Below are positions 23,809 through 35,565 of a stretch of DNA of 64,000 nucleotides, one piece after another. Every line of letters begins with the position of its first letter. Within the stretch, counting starts at the first letter, position 1. Under the pieces are notes generated by a model that worked only from the letters and a program-made list of their open reading frames with translations, had not been told where the DNA came from and searched no databases. Source of the stretch: Amycolatopsis deserti (lineage in GTDB: Bacteria; Actinomycetota; Actinomycetes; Mycobacteriales; Pseudonocardiaceae); assembly GCF_014653945.1 (NCBI RefSeq), contig NZ_BNAU01000001.1, forward strand, positions 1,302,001 through 1,366,000, written 5' to 3'. Position numbers and translations under genes: made by a program.

Positions 23809-24513
23809 TCACTCCGGGTAGGCCTGGTCGATGGCGTCCATCAGGCTCCACAGGACATCGCACTTGAACGACAACGCATCGACGGCACGCGCCCGGGATT
23901 CGGGTGACCGGCAGTACGCGGTGACCACCTCGAGAGCGTGCTCGCAGTCGCGGGGGGCCTCCTCCAGACGGGCCCGGAAATAGGCGAGGCCCGCCGGCTC
24001 GATCCAGGAGTACCACCGCTCGAACGCGGCCAGCCGCTCCGCCATCAGGTCCGGTGCGAACAGCTCAGTGAGCGAGGAGGCCACCGCCTCCACCCACGGG
24101 CGGGTCCGGGCGAAATCCACGTAGGCGTCGACAGCGAACCGCACGCCGGGGACCAGGTGCCGGTGGTCCTGGACCTCTTCGCGAGTCAGCCCGGCGGCCT
24201 CGGCGAGGCGCAGCCACGCCTCGACGCCGCCCTCCCCGGGGTGACGGCCGTCGTGGTTGACGACCCGCCGGATCCAGCGCCGCCGGACCTCGAGGTCGGG
24301 GCAGTTGGCGAGGATCGCCGCGTCCTTGCGCGGGATGTTCTCCTGGTAGTAGAAGCGGTTGGCCACCCAGCCCTGGATCTGCCGGCGGCTCAGGCGCCCG
24401 GCATTCATCCTGACGTGGAACGGGTGCCGGTCGTGGTAGCGCCGCGAATGGGCCCGCAACGCCTCGACGAAGCCGTCGGCATCGGTTCTCGTCGTCCCGC
24501 TCGTCGCCGTCAC
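23809..24513 (-). CDS. pqqC: PqqC, pyrroloquinoline-quinone synthase
   Basis: The 234-residue, all-helical oxidase catalyses the final ring closure and eight-electron oxidation to PQQ without a metal or flavin. Family features are [40 protein letters not shown], the [11 protein letters not shown] active-site segment with its histidines, and a C-terminal [15 protein letters not shown]. It lies 3 bp past the pqqB stop and 5 bp before pqqD. Length and motifs match the family well. Confidence 0.95.
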   Translation of the reverse strand: MTATSGTTRTDADGFVEALRAHSRRYHDRHPFHVRMNAGRLSRRQIQGWVANRFYYQENIPRKDAAILANCPDLEVRRRWIRRVVNHDGRHPGEGGVEAWLRLAEAAGLTREEVQDHRHLVPGVRFAVDAYVDFARTRPWVEAVASSLTELFAPDLMAERLAAFERWYSWIEPAGLAYFRARLEEAPRDCEHALEVVTAYCRSPESRARAVDALSFKCDVLWSLMDAIDQAYPE

Positions 24514-24516
24514 GGC

Positions 24517-25476
24517 CTACACCTCGACCTCGAGGCCGTCCCGGGCCACTTCCATGCCGCTGCCCTCCACGACGCGCCGCTCGGGCGAGTCCTCCAGCAG
24601 GATCGGATTGGTGTTGTTCATGTGCACGAAGATCGTGCGCCCCACACCGAGTGCGGGGAGCAGCGCCAGACTGCCGTCGGGCCCGTCGATCGGCAGGTGC
24701 CCCATCTCCCGGGACGTCTTGCCGGCCAGCCCGAGCCGCACCAGCTCGTCGTCACGCCAGCACGTCCCGTCGATCAGCAGGCATTGGCAGCCCTGCATTT
24801 CCGCGGCGAGCTCGCGCGTGAGCGCCTGCACTCCCGGCAGGTACACCAGCGTGCCCCCGCTGCGCTCGTCGGTCAGGCGGTAGCCCACGACGCGGCCGTG
24901 GTCCTCGCCCGGCCCGAACCGGCTCCGCTTGGTGGTGGGCACGTCGAACGCCCGGCAGGACAGCCCGCCGTCCAGGGACATGCCCACGCCGGGGACCACC
25001 GCCCGCCACTGTACCGGGCAGTAGCGCTCGAGTGCCGGCAACAGCCGCGAGCCGTCCCGCAATGTCTTGTGCACCGCAGGCGTGGTGTACAACGACAGGC
25101 CCGCGCGGGCTTCGCGCAACACCAGCAGGCCGAGCGTGTGGTCCAGCTCGGCATCGGTGAGCAACACCGCCTCGAGCGGCGTCGTCCGGTCCTCGCGCGG
25201 GTGCAGGGCGGGGAACGCCTCGATCTGTGTTCGCACATCGGGTGAGGCGTTGATCAGGAACCAGCGCCGGCGGTCGGCGCTGACCGCGACCGACGACTGG
25301 GTCCGCGCGGGGCCGGCCCCGGAGCGCACCGCGGTGCACACCGGGCACCCGCAGTTCCACTGCGGGGAGCCGCCCCCGGCAGCCGAGCCCAGCACCCGCA
25401 GCAACACCACGCCCTCCGTCTCCTCACCGGCCGGGCCGCCGGAGGGCGCCGGACCCGCGGTCCAGCGCCACTCCAC
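24517..25476 (-). CDS. pqqB: PqqB, metallo-beta-lactamase-fold hydroxylase
   Basis: The 319-residue protein shows the PqqB metal site in TDAELDHTLGLL, the N-terminal GSAAGGGSPQWNCGCPVC, and the late LIDGTCWRDDELVRLG and HMNNTNPILLEDSPER. PqqB hydroxylates the Tyr of the crosslinked Glu-Tyr intermediate. The GTG at 25476 is six bases after the pqqA stop; a second GTG near 25412 would remove about 21 extra N-terminal residues and give the more typical length. Either way the gene is intact. Confidence 0.94.
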   Translation of the reverse strand: MEWRWTAGPAPSGGPAGEETEGVVLLRVLGSAAGGGSPQWNCGCPVCTAVRSGAGPARTQSSVAVSADRRRWFLINASPDVRTQIEAFPALHPREDRTTPLEAVLLTDAELDHTLGLLVLREARAGLSLYTTPAVHKTLRDGSRLLPALERYCPVQWRAVVPGVGMSLDGGLSCRAFDVPTTKRSRFGPGEDHGRVVGYRLTDERSGGTLVYLPGVQALTRELAAEMQGCQCLLIDGTCWRDDELVRLGLAGKTSREMGHLPIDGPDGSLALLPALGVGRTIFVHMNNTNPILLEDSPERRVVEGSGMEVARDGLEVEV

Positions 25477-25482
25477 GTCCCG

Positions 25483-25578
25483 TCAGTCCTCCATCTGCGC
25501 GACGTACATGGTCACTTCGGGCGCGACTCCGATCTCCTCGAACTCGGGCGTCTCCCACACAACGAGCTCGGACTCCAT
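25483..25578 (-). CDS. pqqA: PqqA, PQQ precursor peptide (31 residues)
   Basis: The minus strand gives a 31-residue peptide beginning MESELVVWETPEFEEIG and ending EVTMYVAQMED. The EVTMY segment holds the Glu and Tyr (spaced E-x3-Y) that are crosslinked by PqqE and become PQQ. ATG 25578 has AGGAGG nine bases upstream. The stop at 25483 lies six bases before the pqqB start, so this is the head of the pqq operon and lies 46 bp past the dehydrogenase stop. Confidence 0.95.
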   Translation of the reverse strand: MESELVVWETPEFEEIGVAPEVTMYVAQMED

Positions 25579-25624
25579 GGATCCACCTCCTCTCCGCCAC
25601 ACTCCGGCAGGCTGTCCCACGGCG

Positions 25625-27325
25625 CTACGACGTCTCCGGGAGAGCGAACACGATCAGCGCGCTTCCGTGACCGGCGCCGAGCATGCCGGGGAGGAATCCC
25701 TCCGACCAGGCGCCCCATCCGACCGGCACGGCGACGTACTGCCTGCCATCGACCATGTAGGTCGTCGGGTTGCTGTGGTGACCGCTCCCGCACTGGAACT
25801 GCCACAGCAGCTCCCCCGTGCGGGCGTCGAGGGCGTTGAACTCCCCGGAGGGTTCACCGGCGAACACCAGATCGCCACCGGTCACCAACACCGAGGCGCA
25901 CATCGGGAGTTCGTTGCGCCAGCGCCACTTCTCCTCGCCGTTGGCGTCGAACGCGCTGATGCTGCCCGTCATGTCCTCGATGTCCACCTGAACACCGGCG
26001 CCCCAATAGGGAATGCTCTCCTTGAACTCCCGGCGCCGCCGGGTCGCGGTGGCACCGACGTCCTGCACCGGGACGTAGAACAGCTCAGTCCTGGGGCTGT
26101 AGGCCGCATGGGTCCATTCCTTGGCGCCGGCGGGCCCCGGGTAGAAGTGGACCGGCACCCCCTCCTCGTCGGGGTACACCTTGGCCGTCACCTTGCCGTC
26201 ACGCGTGATCGCCCCCCACGTGATCCGGTCCACGAAGGGGGTGACCTGGACCAGCGCGCCGTCGGTGCGATCCAGGACGAAGAAGTAGCCGTTCTTGTCG
26301 AAGTGACCGAGCAGCTTGCGCCCCTCCGACTCGAACAGGATGCATTCACCGATGCTGTCGTAGTCCCACACGTCGTGCGGGGTGCACTGGTGGTGCCAGC
26401 GGATCTGTCCGGAGTCGACGTCGACGGCGATGATGCTGTCGGTGTAGAGGTTGTCGCCCTCGCGCACGCCTCCGTCGAAGTCGGGCGCCGGGTTGCCCGT
26501 GCCCACGTACAGCAGGTTGGTCTCCGGGTCGAAGGTGCTGGTGATCCAGCAGTTCGCGCCGCCACGCGCCCACGCCTCGCCGTCGGCGGGCCAGGTGTCG
26601 GAGCCGGGCTCCCCGGGCTTCGGAACCGTGTAGCAGCGCCATTGGTGCTCGCCGGTCTCGAGGTCGAACGCGTCCAGGTGGCCGCGCACGCCGAACTCCC
26701 CGCCGGAGCTGCCGACGATGACCTTGTTCTTCACGATCAGCGGCGCGACCGTGGCGCTCTCGCCGGCCCGCACGTCACCGTAGGTCTGGTCCCAGACCCG
26801 TTTGCCGGTGGTGGCGTCGAGCGCGAGCACGTGCGCGTTCGCCGTCACGAAGAACACCTTCCCGGCCGCGACGGCGACCCCGCGGTTGACGTTCCCGCAG
26901 CACAGCGACACGTCGAACGGGACCGCGTGCTTGTACCGCCAGATCTCGACACCCGTCTTCGCGTCGAGCGCCCAGACCCAGCCGTCCCAGCCGGCGAGGA
27001 ACATGACCCCGTCGACGACGATCGGGGCGGCCTCGAACGAGTAGGTCGACGCGCCCGCGATGAGGCCGGTCGTGCCGGCCTGGAACACCCACGCGGGACC
27101 GAGCCGCTTGACGTTCTCGGTGTTGATCTGGTCCAGCGGGCTGTACCGCTGGCCGTTGTAGGCGCCGTAGTAGGTGAGCCAGTTCTGGGGCTCGGACCGG
27201 GCGTTCAGGATGCGCTCGTACCCGACGTCGCGGACCACCGGCGGCGCGACCTCTCCCCCGGCGACCTTGCCGCTCAGCCTTCCTTGGTCGATGGCCTCGC
27301 CCGCGTCCACGTACTCGACCGTCAT
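25625..27325 (-). CDS. PQQ-dependent alcohol dehydrogenase (methanol/ethanol type)
   Basis: The 566-residue eight-bladed propeller enzyme has repeated W-type PQQ blades (ALDAKTGVEIWR, ALDATTGKRVWD, AFDLETGEHQW). It carries the vicinal disulfide Cys142-Cys143 (LCCGNVNRG), metal ligands Glu210 (GGEFG) and Asn278 (GTGNPAP), and catalytic Asp321 in WDYD. Asp323, two residues on, is the extra acidic residue seen in lanthanide-dependent XoxF/PedH-type enzymes. There is no heme domain and, notably, no signal peptide. A strong GGAGGAG precedes ATG 27325. It is 15 bp after the cupredoxin-like gene and 46 bp before pqqA, so enzyme and cofactor synthesis are co-expressed. The substrate is probably a primary alcohol. 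Confidence 0.9.
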   Translation of the reverse strand: MTVEYVDAGEAIDQGRLSGKVAGGEVAPPVVRDVGYERILNARSEPQNWLTYYGAYNGQRYSPLDQINTENVKRLGPAWVFQAGTTGLIAGASTYSFEAAPIVVDGVMFLAGWDGWVWALDAKTGVEIWRYKHAVPFDVSLCCGNVNRGVAVAAGKVFFVTANAHVLALDATTGKRVWDQTYGDVRAGESATVAPLIVKNKVIVGSSGGEFGVRGHLDAFDLETGEHQWRCYTVPKPGEPGSDTWPADGEAWARGGANCWITSTFDPETNLLYVGTGNPAPDFDGGVREGDNLYTDSIIAVDVDSGQIRWHHQCTPHDVWDYDSIGECILFESEGRKLLGHFDKNGYFFVLDRTDGALVQVTPFVDRITWGAITRDGKVTAKVYPDEEGVPVHFYPGPAGAKEWTHAAYSPRTELFYVPVQDVGATATRRRREFKESIPYWGAGVQVDIEDMTGSISAFDANGEEKWRWRNELPMCASVLVTGGDLVFAGEPSGEFNALDARTGELLWQFQCGSGHHSNPTTYMVDGRQYVAVPVGWGAWSEGFLPGMLGAGHGSALIVFALPETS

Positions 27326-27340
27326 CGTGTCTCCTCCAAT

Positions 27341-27802
27341 CTAGGGCCGCGGCTGGTCGGGACGGTCGAGGCGAGCCTCCGGCGGAACGTCTCCCAGCAC
27401 GACGATGGCGCCGGTCAGTCCCCGGCCCTCGTCGTTGCCCGTGGGCGAGCTGAACCAGTAGTAGCCAGGGCCGTCGAGGTTGAGTGTCGCTTTTCCTTTC
27501 GAATGGTTCACCAGCCAGATGAATTTCCGGTCGCCGTTGCTCGGCAGCAGCGCGCAATGCGTGTTCAGGTCGTCGTTGACGAGTTCGAGTTCGATATCAC
27601 CCCCGTGCGGCATGACGAGAATGGAGGGGTCCCAGCTGATCTCGTCGGGCCGGATCCGGATGGTCGCCTCCATCCGGCCGTCCGCCCGCTCCGTCGCCTT
27701 CCCGATGCTCCCGGTCCCCAGCACCTGACCCAGTGCCGCTTTGTTCTGCGCGTCCAACCCGAGCTCGTTCAGCAGGTCGACCCGTTCCTGAGCGGTCGTC
27801 AC
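27341..27802 (-). CDS. Cupredoxin-like protein of the PQQ-dehydrogenase operon
   Basis: This 153-residue protein has a helical N-terminal part (about 1-45) and a cupredoxin-type beta-barrel: IRIRPDEISWDPSILVMPHG, NDDLNTHCALLPSNGD, GPGYYWFSSPTGNDEGRG and TGAIVVLGD. A normal blue-copper site needs a C-x-H-x-M loop after the GPGYY strand; here that loop is SSPTGNDEGRG, so copper binding seems lost even though His in NTHC remains. There is no signal peptide. It precedes the dehydrogenase by 15 bp and could be its electron-transfer or assembly partner. A GAGGAGG site precedes the GTG at 27802. Family assignment moderate. Confidence 0.6.
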   Translation of the reverse strand: MTTAQERVDLLNELGLDAQNKAALGQVLGTGSIGKATERADGRMEATIRIRPDEISWDPSILVMPHGGDIELELVNDDLNTHCALLPSNGDRKFIWLVNHSKGKATLNLDGPGYYWFSSPTGNDEGRGLTGAIVVLGDVPPEARLDRPDQPRP

Positions 27803-27823
27803 CGGGCTTCACCTCCTCATCCA

Positions 27824-27893
27824 GAATCGCAAATCATTGGCACAAGAAGCACGCAGCCCGACATGGCGATTACTATTCACGAATTGCGAATCA
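27824..27893. promoter_or_regulatory. Inverted repeat in the PQQ-dehydrogenase promoter region
   Basis: GAATCGCAAATCA at 27824-27836 and GAATTGCGAATCA at 27881-27893 share an A(A/T)TCGCAA(A/T)T core in opposite orientation, in an A/T-rich stretch just upstream of the cupredoxin-like gene. They may be binding sites for the LytTR-type regulator encoded nearby. The rest of 27803-28017 holds no gene. Confidence 0.4.
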
Positions 27894-28017
27894 CCAACCG
27901 GGAAAAACTCTACGCGGCGGCAATCGCACCGACAAGGGCGCGCGCGAAGTCGGGCGCACCACGCCGTTCGTCCGCCACCGGCTACCGCTCGTACCCGATT
28001 CGCCGCCGCCGGCGGGT

Positions 28018-30273
<2,256 letters not shown>

Positions 30274-31668
30274 TCAGATGTCCAGCGCGCGGCGCACGGC
30301 CGGCACGTTCCGCCGGGAAACCGGCACCATCGTGTTCCCCCCGTCGTCCATGATCAGGGACAGCTCGCCCTTGACGCCCCGCTCGACCTCGCGGACGCGG
30401 CTGAGGTTGACCACGTACCGGCGGTGCACCCGGAGGAAACCGGCGTCGGCCAGCTCGCCGTCGAACTTGTCCAGGCCCGCGGACGCGGCACGCAACCGCC
30501 CCTGGTCGGTGCACAGCCACACGTCGTTGCCTTCCGACTCGGCGAAGGACACCTCCGGCAGCCGCAACAGAACCATGCGGTTGTCGCGCGTCGCGACCAC
30601 GCGGCGCGGCCGTGGTCGAGGCTGCGCGGCGCCGTCCGCCCGGGGCACCGGCGCCCCGTCGGGATCGCCGAAGGAGACCAGGTTCCCGATCAGGTGACCG
30701 GAGGTGAAGACAGGCCGGATGCTGATCGAGGTCGGCTCGTCGGCGAGGCGGGTGAAGATCTGCGTCGAGCCGACCCAGTCGGGATTGCGGGCCGCCTGCC
30801 TGCTGGCGTACCGCACGGCCCCGATCAGTTCCGGCAGCCCGGGCCGCCACCGCAGCGTGGGGTCGACCGCCGGAGTGGCGGCCGGGACGCCCATGAGCAC
30901 GCCGGCCGTCTCGTCGGCGATCACCACCTTGCCGGCGTTGTCCAGCGCCGCGAGGCCCGCGGTCGAGCGGGCCCGGGCCTGGCTGAACGCCGCGACCAAT
31001 TCCGCGCCGCTGTCCCGGGCGCGCCTGGTCAGCATGCGCTGGGTCCTGGTGACCGCGTTCGCCAGCCAGCTTCCCGCGGAGGCGGGCAGCTGGCTGCGCC
31101 AGCAGGAGATGTTCAGCACCGCGATCGGTTCCCTGGTCACCACGTCCCGCACGGCGACGCCCTCGCAGAACCAGTCGTGGAACGCCTGGCACCAGTGCTC
31201 CGCACCCCGGATCAGCACCGGGCCGTGCGCCTCGAGCGCCGTGCCCATGCCGTTGGTGCCGGCCGCGCACTCGGACCAGCAGAACCAGGGCGCCAGGTTG
31301 GCATCGGTGGCCCGGGCGAGCGTGGCCTGGTCGCCCCACTCGGCGAGGATCCGGCCGGTGGCGTCGGTGACGGTGACGACGCCACCGAGGTTGCCCACTT
31401 CATGTGCCACGGAGGCGGCGCGAAAACCCAGCTCCGCGAACACGACATCGTGCTCGGGCGCGGGGTCGGGCTTCGCGACGGCCACCGGGACCTCCCTGAG
31501 GTGGGGGTCGACCCGGTACTGGTCCCGGCAGCGATACCAGGAGATCGCCACCACGGGCCGGACACCGGGAACCTGATCCTCACCCCGCACGAACCGTTCC
31601 CACGCCGCGAGCACGGTGCCGCTGCCCGGGTTCCCGGCCACGGGCTCGTGCCGATGCGCATCCCTCAT
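30274..31668 (-). CDS. GAF-domain/LytTR DNA-binding regulator
   Basis: The 464-residue protein begins like the AcoR-type sensors (SWYRCRDQYRVDP; SECAAGTNGMGTALE; GAEHWCQAFHDWFC), i.e. a GAF-like input domain. A second PAS/GAF-like region follows (about 220-330). It ends in a LytTR DNA-binding domain (about 365-464: EVSFAESEGNDVWL, DAGFLRVHRRYVVNL). AcoR-like inputs respond to small ketones and alcohols, and LytTR domains bind direct repeats, so it is a good candidate to control the PQQ-dehydrogenase/pqq operon and katG. There is no sigma-54 AAA domain. The combination is uncommon. Confidence 0.8.
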   Translation of the reverse strand: MRDAHRHEPVAGNPGSGTVLAAWERFVRGEDQVPGVRPVVAISWYRCRDQYRVDPHLREVPVAVAKPDPAPEHDVVFAELGFRAASVAHEVGNLGGVVTVTDATGRILAEWGDQATLARATDANLAPWFCWSECAAGTNGMGTALEAHGPVLIRGAEHWCQAFHDWFCEGVAVRDVVTREPIAVLNISCWRSQLPASAGSWLANAVTRTQRMLTRRARDSGAELVAAFSQARARSTAGLAALDNAGKVVIADETAGVLMGVPAATPAVDPTLRWRPGLPELIGAVRYASRQAARNPDWVGSTQIFTRLADEPTSISIRPVFTSGHLIGNLVSFGDPDGAPVPRADGAAQPRPRPRRVVATRDNRMVLLRLPEVSFAESEGNDVWLCTDQGRLRAASAGLDKFDGELADAGFLRVHRRYVVNLSRVREVERGVKGELSLIMDDGGNTMVPVSRRNVPAVRRALDI

Positions 31669-31855
31669 CGTGGAGAACCGCCCTTGGTCCCGCCCAACGC
31701 CCGGCGGCGTGCGCGCCGTCCCGCCACGGCTCGTCCGGGCCGCGCACCGCGTCGTGCGTCCTCCGCTTCACCACTCGTGTCAGGGCCGGTACCGGACCGG
31801 CACTGCCCAGGGTAGGCCCAAATTCCGGCAGAGCTACCCCCGATCTCGGCGCCGG

Positions 31856-32765
31856 TCAGCCAGAACGTGGAGCAACTCGCGAATCGTCATGCCCATGCCG
31901 CCCGGCTTGCTCGACATCCTTCACACCAAGCCGGGTGCGCGGTCCGCGGACGCCGGAGGTGGTCGCCAGCCAGCCGCCGAGGAACGCCCCGACGGCGGCG
32001 GCGCACATGGCCGGCATGCGGGAGGTTGACGCGCCCCTGCCCATGAGGCGGGCCGGGACGATCGCCTGCCGGAGGGAGGGCCCGAGCACCATCGTGGCGC
32101 CCATTCCGGCCCCGCAGACGGCGAGCGCCAGGCCACGTACGGGTTCGAGGCGGAGGCGAGGCTCAGGATGGCCAGTCCTTTGACCGCGGCCGTGCAGGTC
32201 AGTGCGGTGCCGGTGCCGAGCCTCCGGCCGAGCCGGGAGGCGATGCCCGCGGCGAGCAGGCTTCCGGTGGCCTCCGCGGTGAGCGAGCAGGCCGGAGCCG
32301 TAGCGGAACCGCCCGCCCGAGCGCGGGCAGCACACTGCCCGCGGGCCCGCGAAGCCGGACGTGGGTCTGGGCTCCGCGCAACCGAGCCTTGGCGCGCTCC
32401 AGGCGTGCGGGGTCGCGACCGAGCAGATCCGGCAGATAGGCCGTGGCGGAGGTGTCGAAGAAGAGTCCACCGAGGCCGGGCAGGAAGGCGACGACCGCGA
32501 GCAGCACCGCACGCGCCGCGTCCACGACCCACATCGTCCGCCGGCGGTCCCAGCGGTCCACCAGCGCACCGCCGAGCACGCCGAAGATGAGCCACGGCAC
32601 CATCCCGGCGGCCGTGACGACGGCGAGCGCCATCGGATCCCGCGTCAACGTCAGCCCGAGCAGGGGCAGCGCGGCATGCGACACCCCGTCGCCCGGCGAG
32701 GACACCGTCCGCGCGGTCCACAGCCGCCCGAACCCGGCCGGCAACTTCCGAACGCCCGAGGTCAC
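31856..32765 (-). pseudogene. MFS transporter, decayed
   Basis: An N-terminal piece (32199-32765) reads like an MFS permease: LPAGFGRLWTARTVSSPGDG, VTAAGMVPWLIFGVLGGALV and DRWDRRRTMW. A C-terminal piece is recognisable in another frame (GMGATMVLGPSLRQAIVP; VGAFLGGWLATTSGVRG). The middle is frameshifted, and about a third of the usual 400 residues is missing. Two or more lesions exclude a single sequencing error. It follows an ArsR-type regulator remnant, the normal partner of such exporters. Confidence 0.75.
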
Positions 32766-33070
32766 TGGGCATCCCCGTCGGCCCGCTCTCCCATTGCCGG
32801 GTGGAACAGGGCGAAGACGAGTGAGGCGTCCGGCAGCGACGGATCCGACAGTTCCCGGTACTCGTCCGCCAGCGCGTGCAGCCGCGCTCCCAGCACGGCG
32901 AACTGCTCGTCGGTGAGCCGCAGGTGAGCCATCCGCACGTGCCGTTCGCCGTCCACCGGCGACGCCTCCAGGTCCGCCACCGCGTGCCGCATCAGCACGC
33001 CCGGCCCGCCCGCGCCCGGATCCGACAGCACGATCGACCGCGCGGCAAGGGGTTTCCCGACTGTCCGGTT
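32762..33070 (-). pseudogene. ArsR-type regulator, C-terminal remnant
   Basis: About 95 residues ([38 protein letters not shown] and LVFALFHPA) match the C-terminal part of winged-helix ArsR-like regulators commonly found upstream of MFS genes. The DNA-binding N-terminal part is missing, and the frame runs back into the sigma-factor remnant. The stop overlaps the MFS start, so this was once a regulator-transporter operon. Confidence 0.55.
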
Positions 33071-33087
33071 GTGCGCTGCCGGTCGCG

Positions 33088-33568
33088 CTACTCCGTGCCG
33101 TCCCCCGGCAGGCGCTCCGGCAGTCCCAGCCGCGGGAACTGGTCGTCGTGGAAGGTGATGATCTCCGTGATCGCTCCGGCGGTGATGCGCAGGACGTCGA
33201 TCGTCAGCGGCAGCGCCGCCGGCGGGCAGCTCGTCGAGCAGCCGGTCCGGGTAGGGCTGCAGCCACGGCACCTCGCCGCCAGCCGCGGGCTCCGGGCCGC
33301 ACTTGGCGAGCAGGTCCAGGCAGGCGTTGGTGGCGATCCGGTACAGCCAGGCCCGGAACGTCGACCGCCCCTCGAAGGTCTCCCGCCGCCGCCACGCGCG
33401 GAGGAACGTCTCCTGCACGGTGTCCTCGGCGTCCTCGAACGAGCCGAGCATCCGGTAACAGTGCACGTGCAGCTCCCGGCGGTGCCGCTCCGCCAGCCCC
33501 GAGAACGTCGCCTCGTCGACCTCGCCCATCCCGCTCACGCCCAGCGCCGTCCACGTGTCCGCACCCAT
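33088..33568 (-). pseudogene. ECF sigma factor (SigG-like, SnoaL C-terminus), internally deleted
   Basis: The start ATG 33568 leads into sigma region 2 ([56 protein letters not shown]). After [14 protein letters not shown] the gene jumps, with a frame change, to the last part of the SnoaL-like C-terminal domain ([20 protein letters not shown]) and a stop at 33088. Sigma region 4, which reads the -35, is gone. A complete SigG-type factor is about 330 residues. So the gene is not functional. Confidence 0.75.
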
Positions 33569-33718
33569 CACGTCATCCTTCCGCCTCGTGGTCTGCCGTC
33601 GCAGGTGTGACGGCCGCGGGCCAGAAAACTCATCACCAGGTGCGAAAGCCTCTTCTGCGCGAGCGGGCGCGGTGGCAGCGTGGAGGGTCTTCCGCAACCG
33701 CCGGCCGTGGAGGACCCG

Positions 33719-35119
33719 ATGACTCTGGACCCCACCTTTTACCGCAGCCCCGCGGATGCGATCGCCGCACCCGCCGAACGCCTGGCCTACATCGTCGCGT
33801 TCGACCGCAGTGCCCAGCGGCCGGACGCACTCACCGTGCTCGACACCGACCCCGGATCACCTGCCTACGGCACGATCGTGGGCTGGGCCGACCTGCCCAC
33901 ACGGGGCGACGAGCTGCATCACTTCGGGTGGAACGCCTGCAGTAGCGCGTACGCGCACGCCGGACACGACACCGGCGGACTTTCCCGGCGCTACCTGCTG
34001 CTGCCCGGGCTGCGTTCGTCCAACGTGCATGTCTACGACACCGAACCTGACCCGCGGCATCCGAGGCTGGTGCGGACCGTGGCGGCCGACGAGCTCGCGG
34101 CGAAGGCCGGCTACTCCCGGCCACACACTCTGCACTGCGGGCCGGACGGGGTGTACCTGTCCTGCCTGGGCGGGGCCGGGGAGGACGGCCCCGGCGGGAT
34201 AGCGCTGCTCGACCATGACACGTTCGACGTCGTGCGCGCGTGGGAGACCGAGCGCGGACCCCAGTACCTGGCCTACGACGCGTGGTGGCACCTGAACCAG
34301 AACACGCTGGTCACGAGCGAGTGGGGCACCCCGTCGATGATCGAGGACGGGCTCAACCCGGAACTGCTGCTCGGCGGCGAGTACGGCCACGCGCTGCACT
34401 TCTGGGATTTCGATCAAGGCCGCCACCTGCAGCGCGTCGACCTCGGCGGGCAGTACCAGATGGTGCTGGAGCTGCGGCCGTCGCACGACCCCGAGGCGAC
34501 CTGGGGGTTCGTCGGAGTCGTGGTGAGCACGGAGGATCTGTCGGCCTCGGTGTGGCGCTGGCACCGCGACGGCGGCACCTGGCAGGCCGACAAGGTGATC
34601 ACCGTTCCGGCCGAACCCGCCGATCCCGCGACCCTTCCGCCCGCGCTGCAACCGTTCGGGGCGGTGCCGCCTCTCATCAGCGACATCGACCTGTCCGTGG
34701 ACGACCGGTTCCTGTACGTGTCCTGCTGGGGAACCGGTGAGCTGAAGCAGTTCGACGTGACCGATCCGGCCCATCCGCGCGAGACCGGGTCCGTACGCCT
34801 CGGCGGGATCACCGGACGGGTCCCGCACCCCGCGGCTCCTGGCGAGCCCCTGTCCGGCGGACCGCAGATGGTGGAGGTGAGCCGGGATGGGACGCGGATC
34901 TACGTCACGAACTCGCTGTACGGTTCCTGGGACGACCAGTTCTACCCCGACGGAGTCGGGGCGTGGCTCGCGAAGTTCGACACCGACCCGGACACCGGGG
35001 GCGGCCTGACGATCGACACCCGGGTCTTCCCGCACGGCGACGACTTCCGGGGGCTGCGGGCGCACCAGGTGCGCCTCCAGGGCGGCGACGCGTCCTCGGA
35101 CTCGTACTGCTACCGCTGA
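33719..35119 (+). CDS. Selenium-binding protein SBP56 / methanethiol oxidase homologue
   Basis: The 466-residue protein belongs to the SBP56/methanethiol oxidase family (EC 1.8.3.4 in characterised members, giving formaldehyde, H2O2 and H2S). Family blocks are [85 protein letters not shown] and [16 protein letters not shown]. It is a copper-type beta-propeller enzyme with several conserved His in the His-rich blocks. ATG 33719 is chosen since the upstream part (from 33680) lacks family similarity. It stands alone on the plus strand; a DsrE-like protein gene follows convergently and may also serve sulfur metabolism. Confidence 0.88.
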   Translation: MTLDPTFYRSPADAIAAPAERLAYIVAFDRSAQRPDALTVLDTDPGSPAYGTIVGWADLPTRGDELHHFGWNACSSAYAHAGHDTGGLSRRYLLLPGLRSSNVHVYDTEPDPRHPRLVRTVAADELAAKAGYSRPHTLHCGPDGVYLSCLGGAGEDGPGGIALLDHDTFDVVRAWETERGPQYLAYDAWWHLNQNTLVTSEWGTPSMIEDGLNPELLLGGEYGHALHFWDFDQGRHLQRVDLGGQYQMVLELRPSHDPEATWGFVGVVVSTEDLSASVWRWHRDGGTWQADKVITVPAEPADPATLPPALQPFGAVPPLISDIDLSVDDRFLYVSCWGTGELKQFDVTDPAHPRETGSVRLGGITGRVPHPAAPGEPLSGGPQMVEVSRDGTRIYVTNSLYGSWDDQFYPDGVGAWLAKFDTDPDTGGGLTIDTRVFPHGDDFRGLRAHQVRLQGGDASSDSYCYR

Positions 35120-35131
35120 AACGTGCGCGGC

Positions 35132-35497
35132 TCAGTAGCTGAACGTGGTGGCCGGCTCGTCGCCGATCCAGTTCCACATCGGGACGGTGCCGTTGAGCTC
35201 CGCGCCGCCGATCAACGTCTCGGGGTCCAACTGCTTGGCGTTGAAGCAGATCGGGCAGACGAAGTACCGCCCGCCCGCGGTCTCGTACCGCTTGACCAGG
35301 TCGGCCAGCGGCGGGCAGCCGTCGCAGGCGACGCCCGTCGCGGTTCCCGGCAGGGCGAGCCGGACGGCCTCCTTGGTCAGGAACATGAGCGTCTCCCGGC
35401 CGGTTTCCGCGGCACCAACGGCGACCAGGAACGCGACGGTGACCTTCTCCGGATCTTCCAGTCCGGTGCTCAGGCTGATGACCGCTTTGCTGGGCAT
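35132..35497 (-). CDS. DsrE/DsrF-like protein
   Basis: The 121-residue protein matches the DsrE-like family in fold pattern: AVISLSTGLEDPEKVTVAFL, ETLMFLTKEAVRLALPG and YFVCPICFNAKQLDPE. The conserved Cys in CDGCPPL and CPICF could carry persulfide sulfur or bind metal. DsrE proteins relay sulfur in oxidation and thiolation pathways. It is convergent with the methanethiol oxidase homologue (stops 12 bp apart), suggesting a shared sulfur theme, though not a shared transcript. Confidence 0.8.
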   Translation of the reverse strand: MPSKAVISLSTGLEDPEKVTVAFLVAVGAAETGRETLMFLTKEAVRLALPGTATGVACDGCPPLADLVKRYETAGGRYFVCPICFNAKQLDPETLIGGAELNGTVPMWNWIGDEPATTFSY

Positions 35498-35565
35498 GGC
35501 CCCTCCTCAGGATCGGATGAGGGGACCGTAGGCGTGGGAAACCGCCGTGTCATCGGGTGTTCTCC

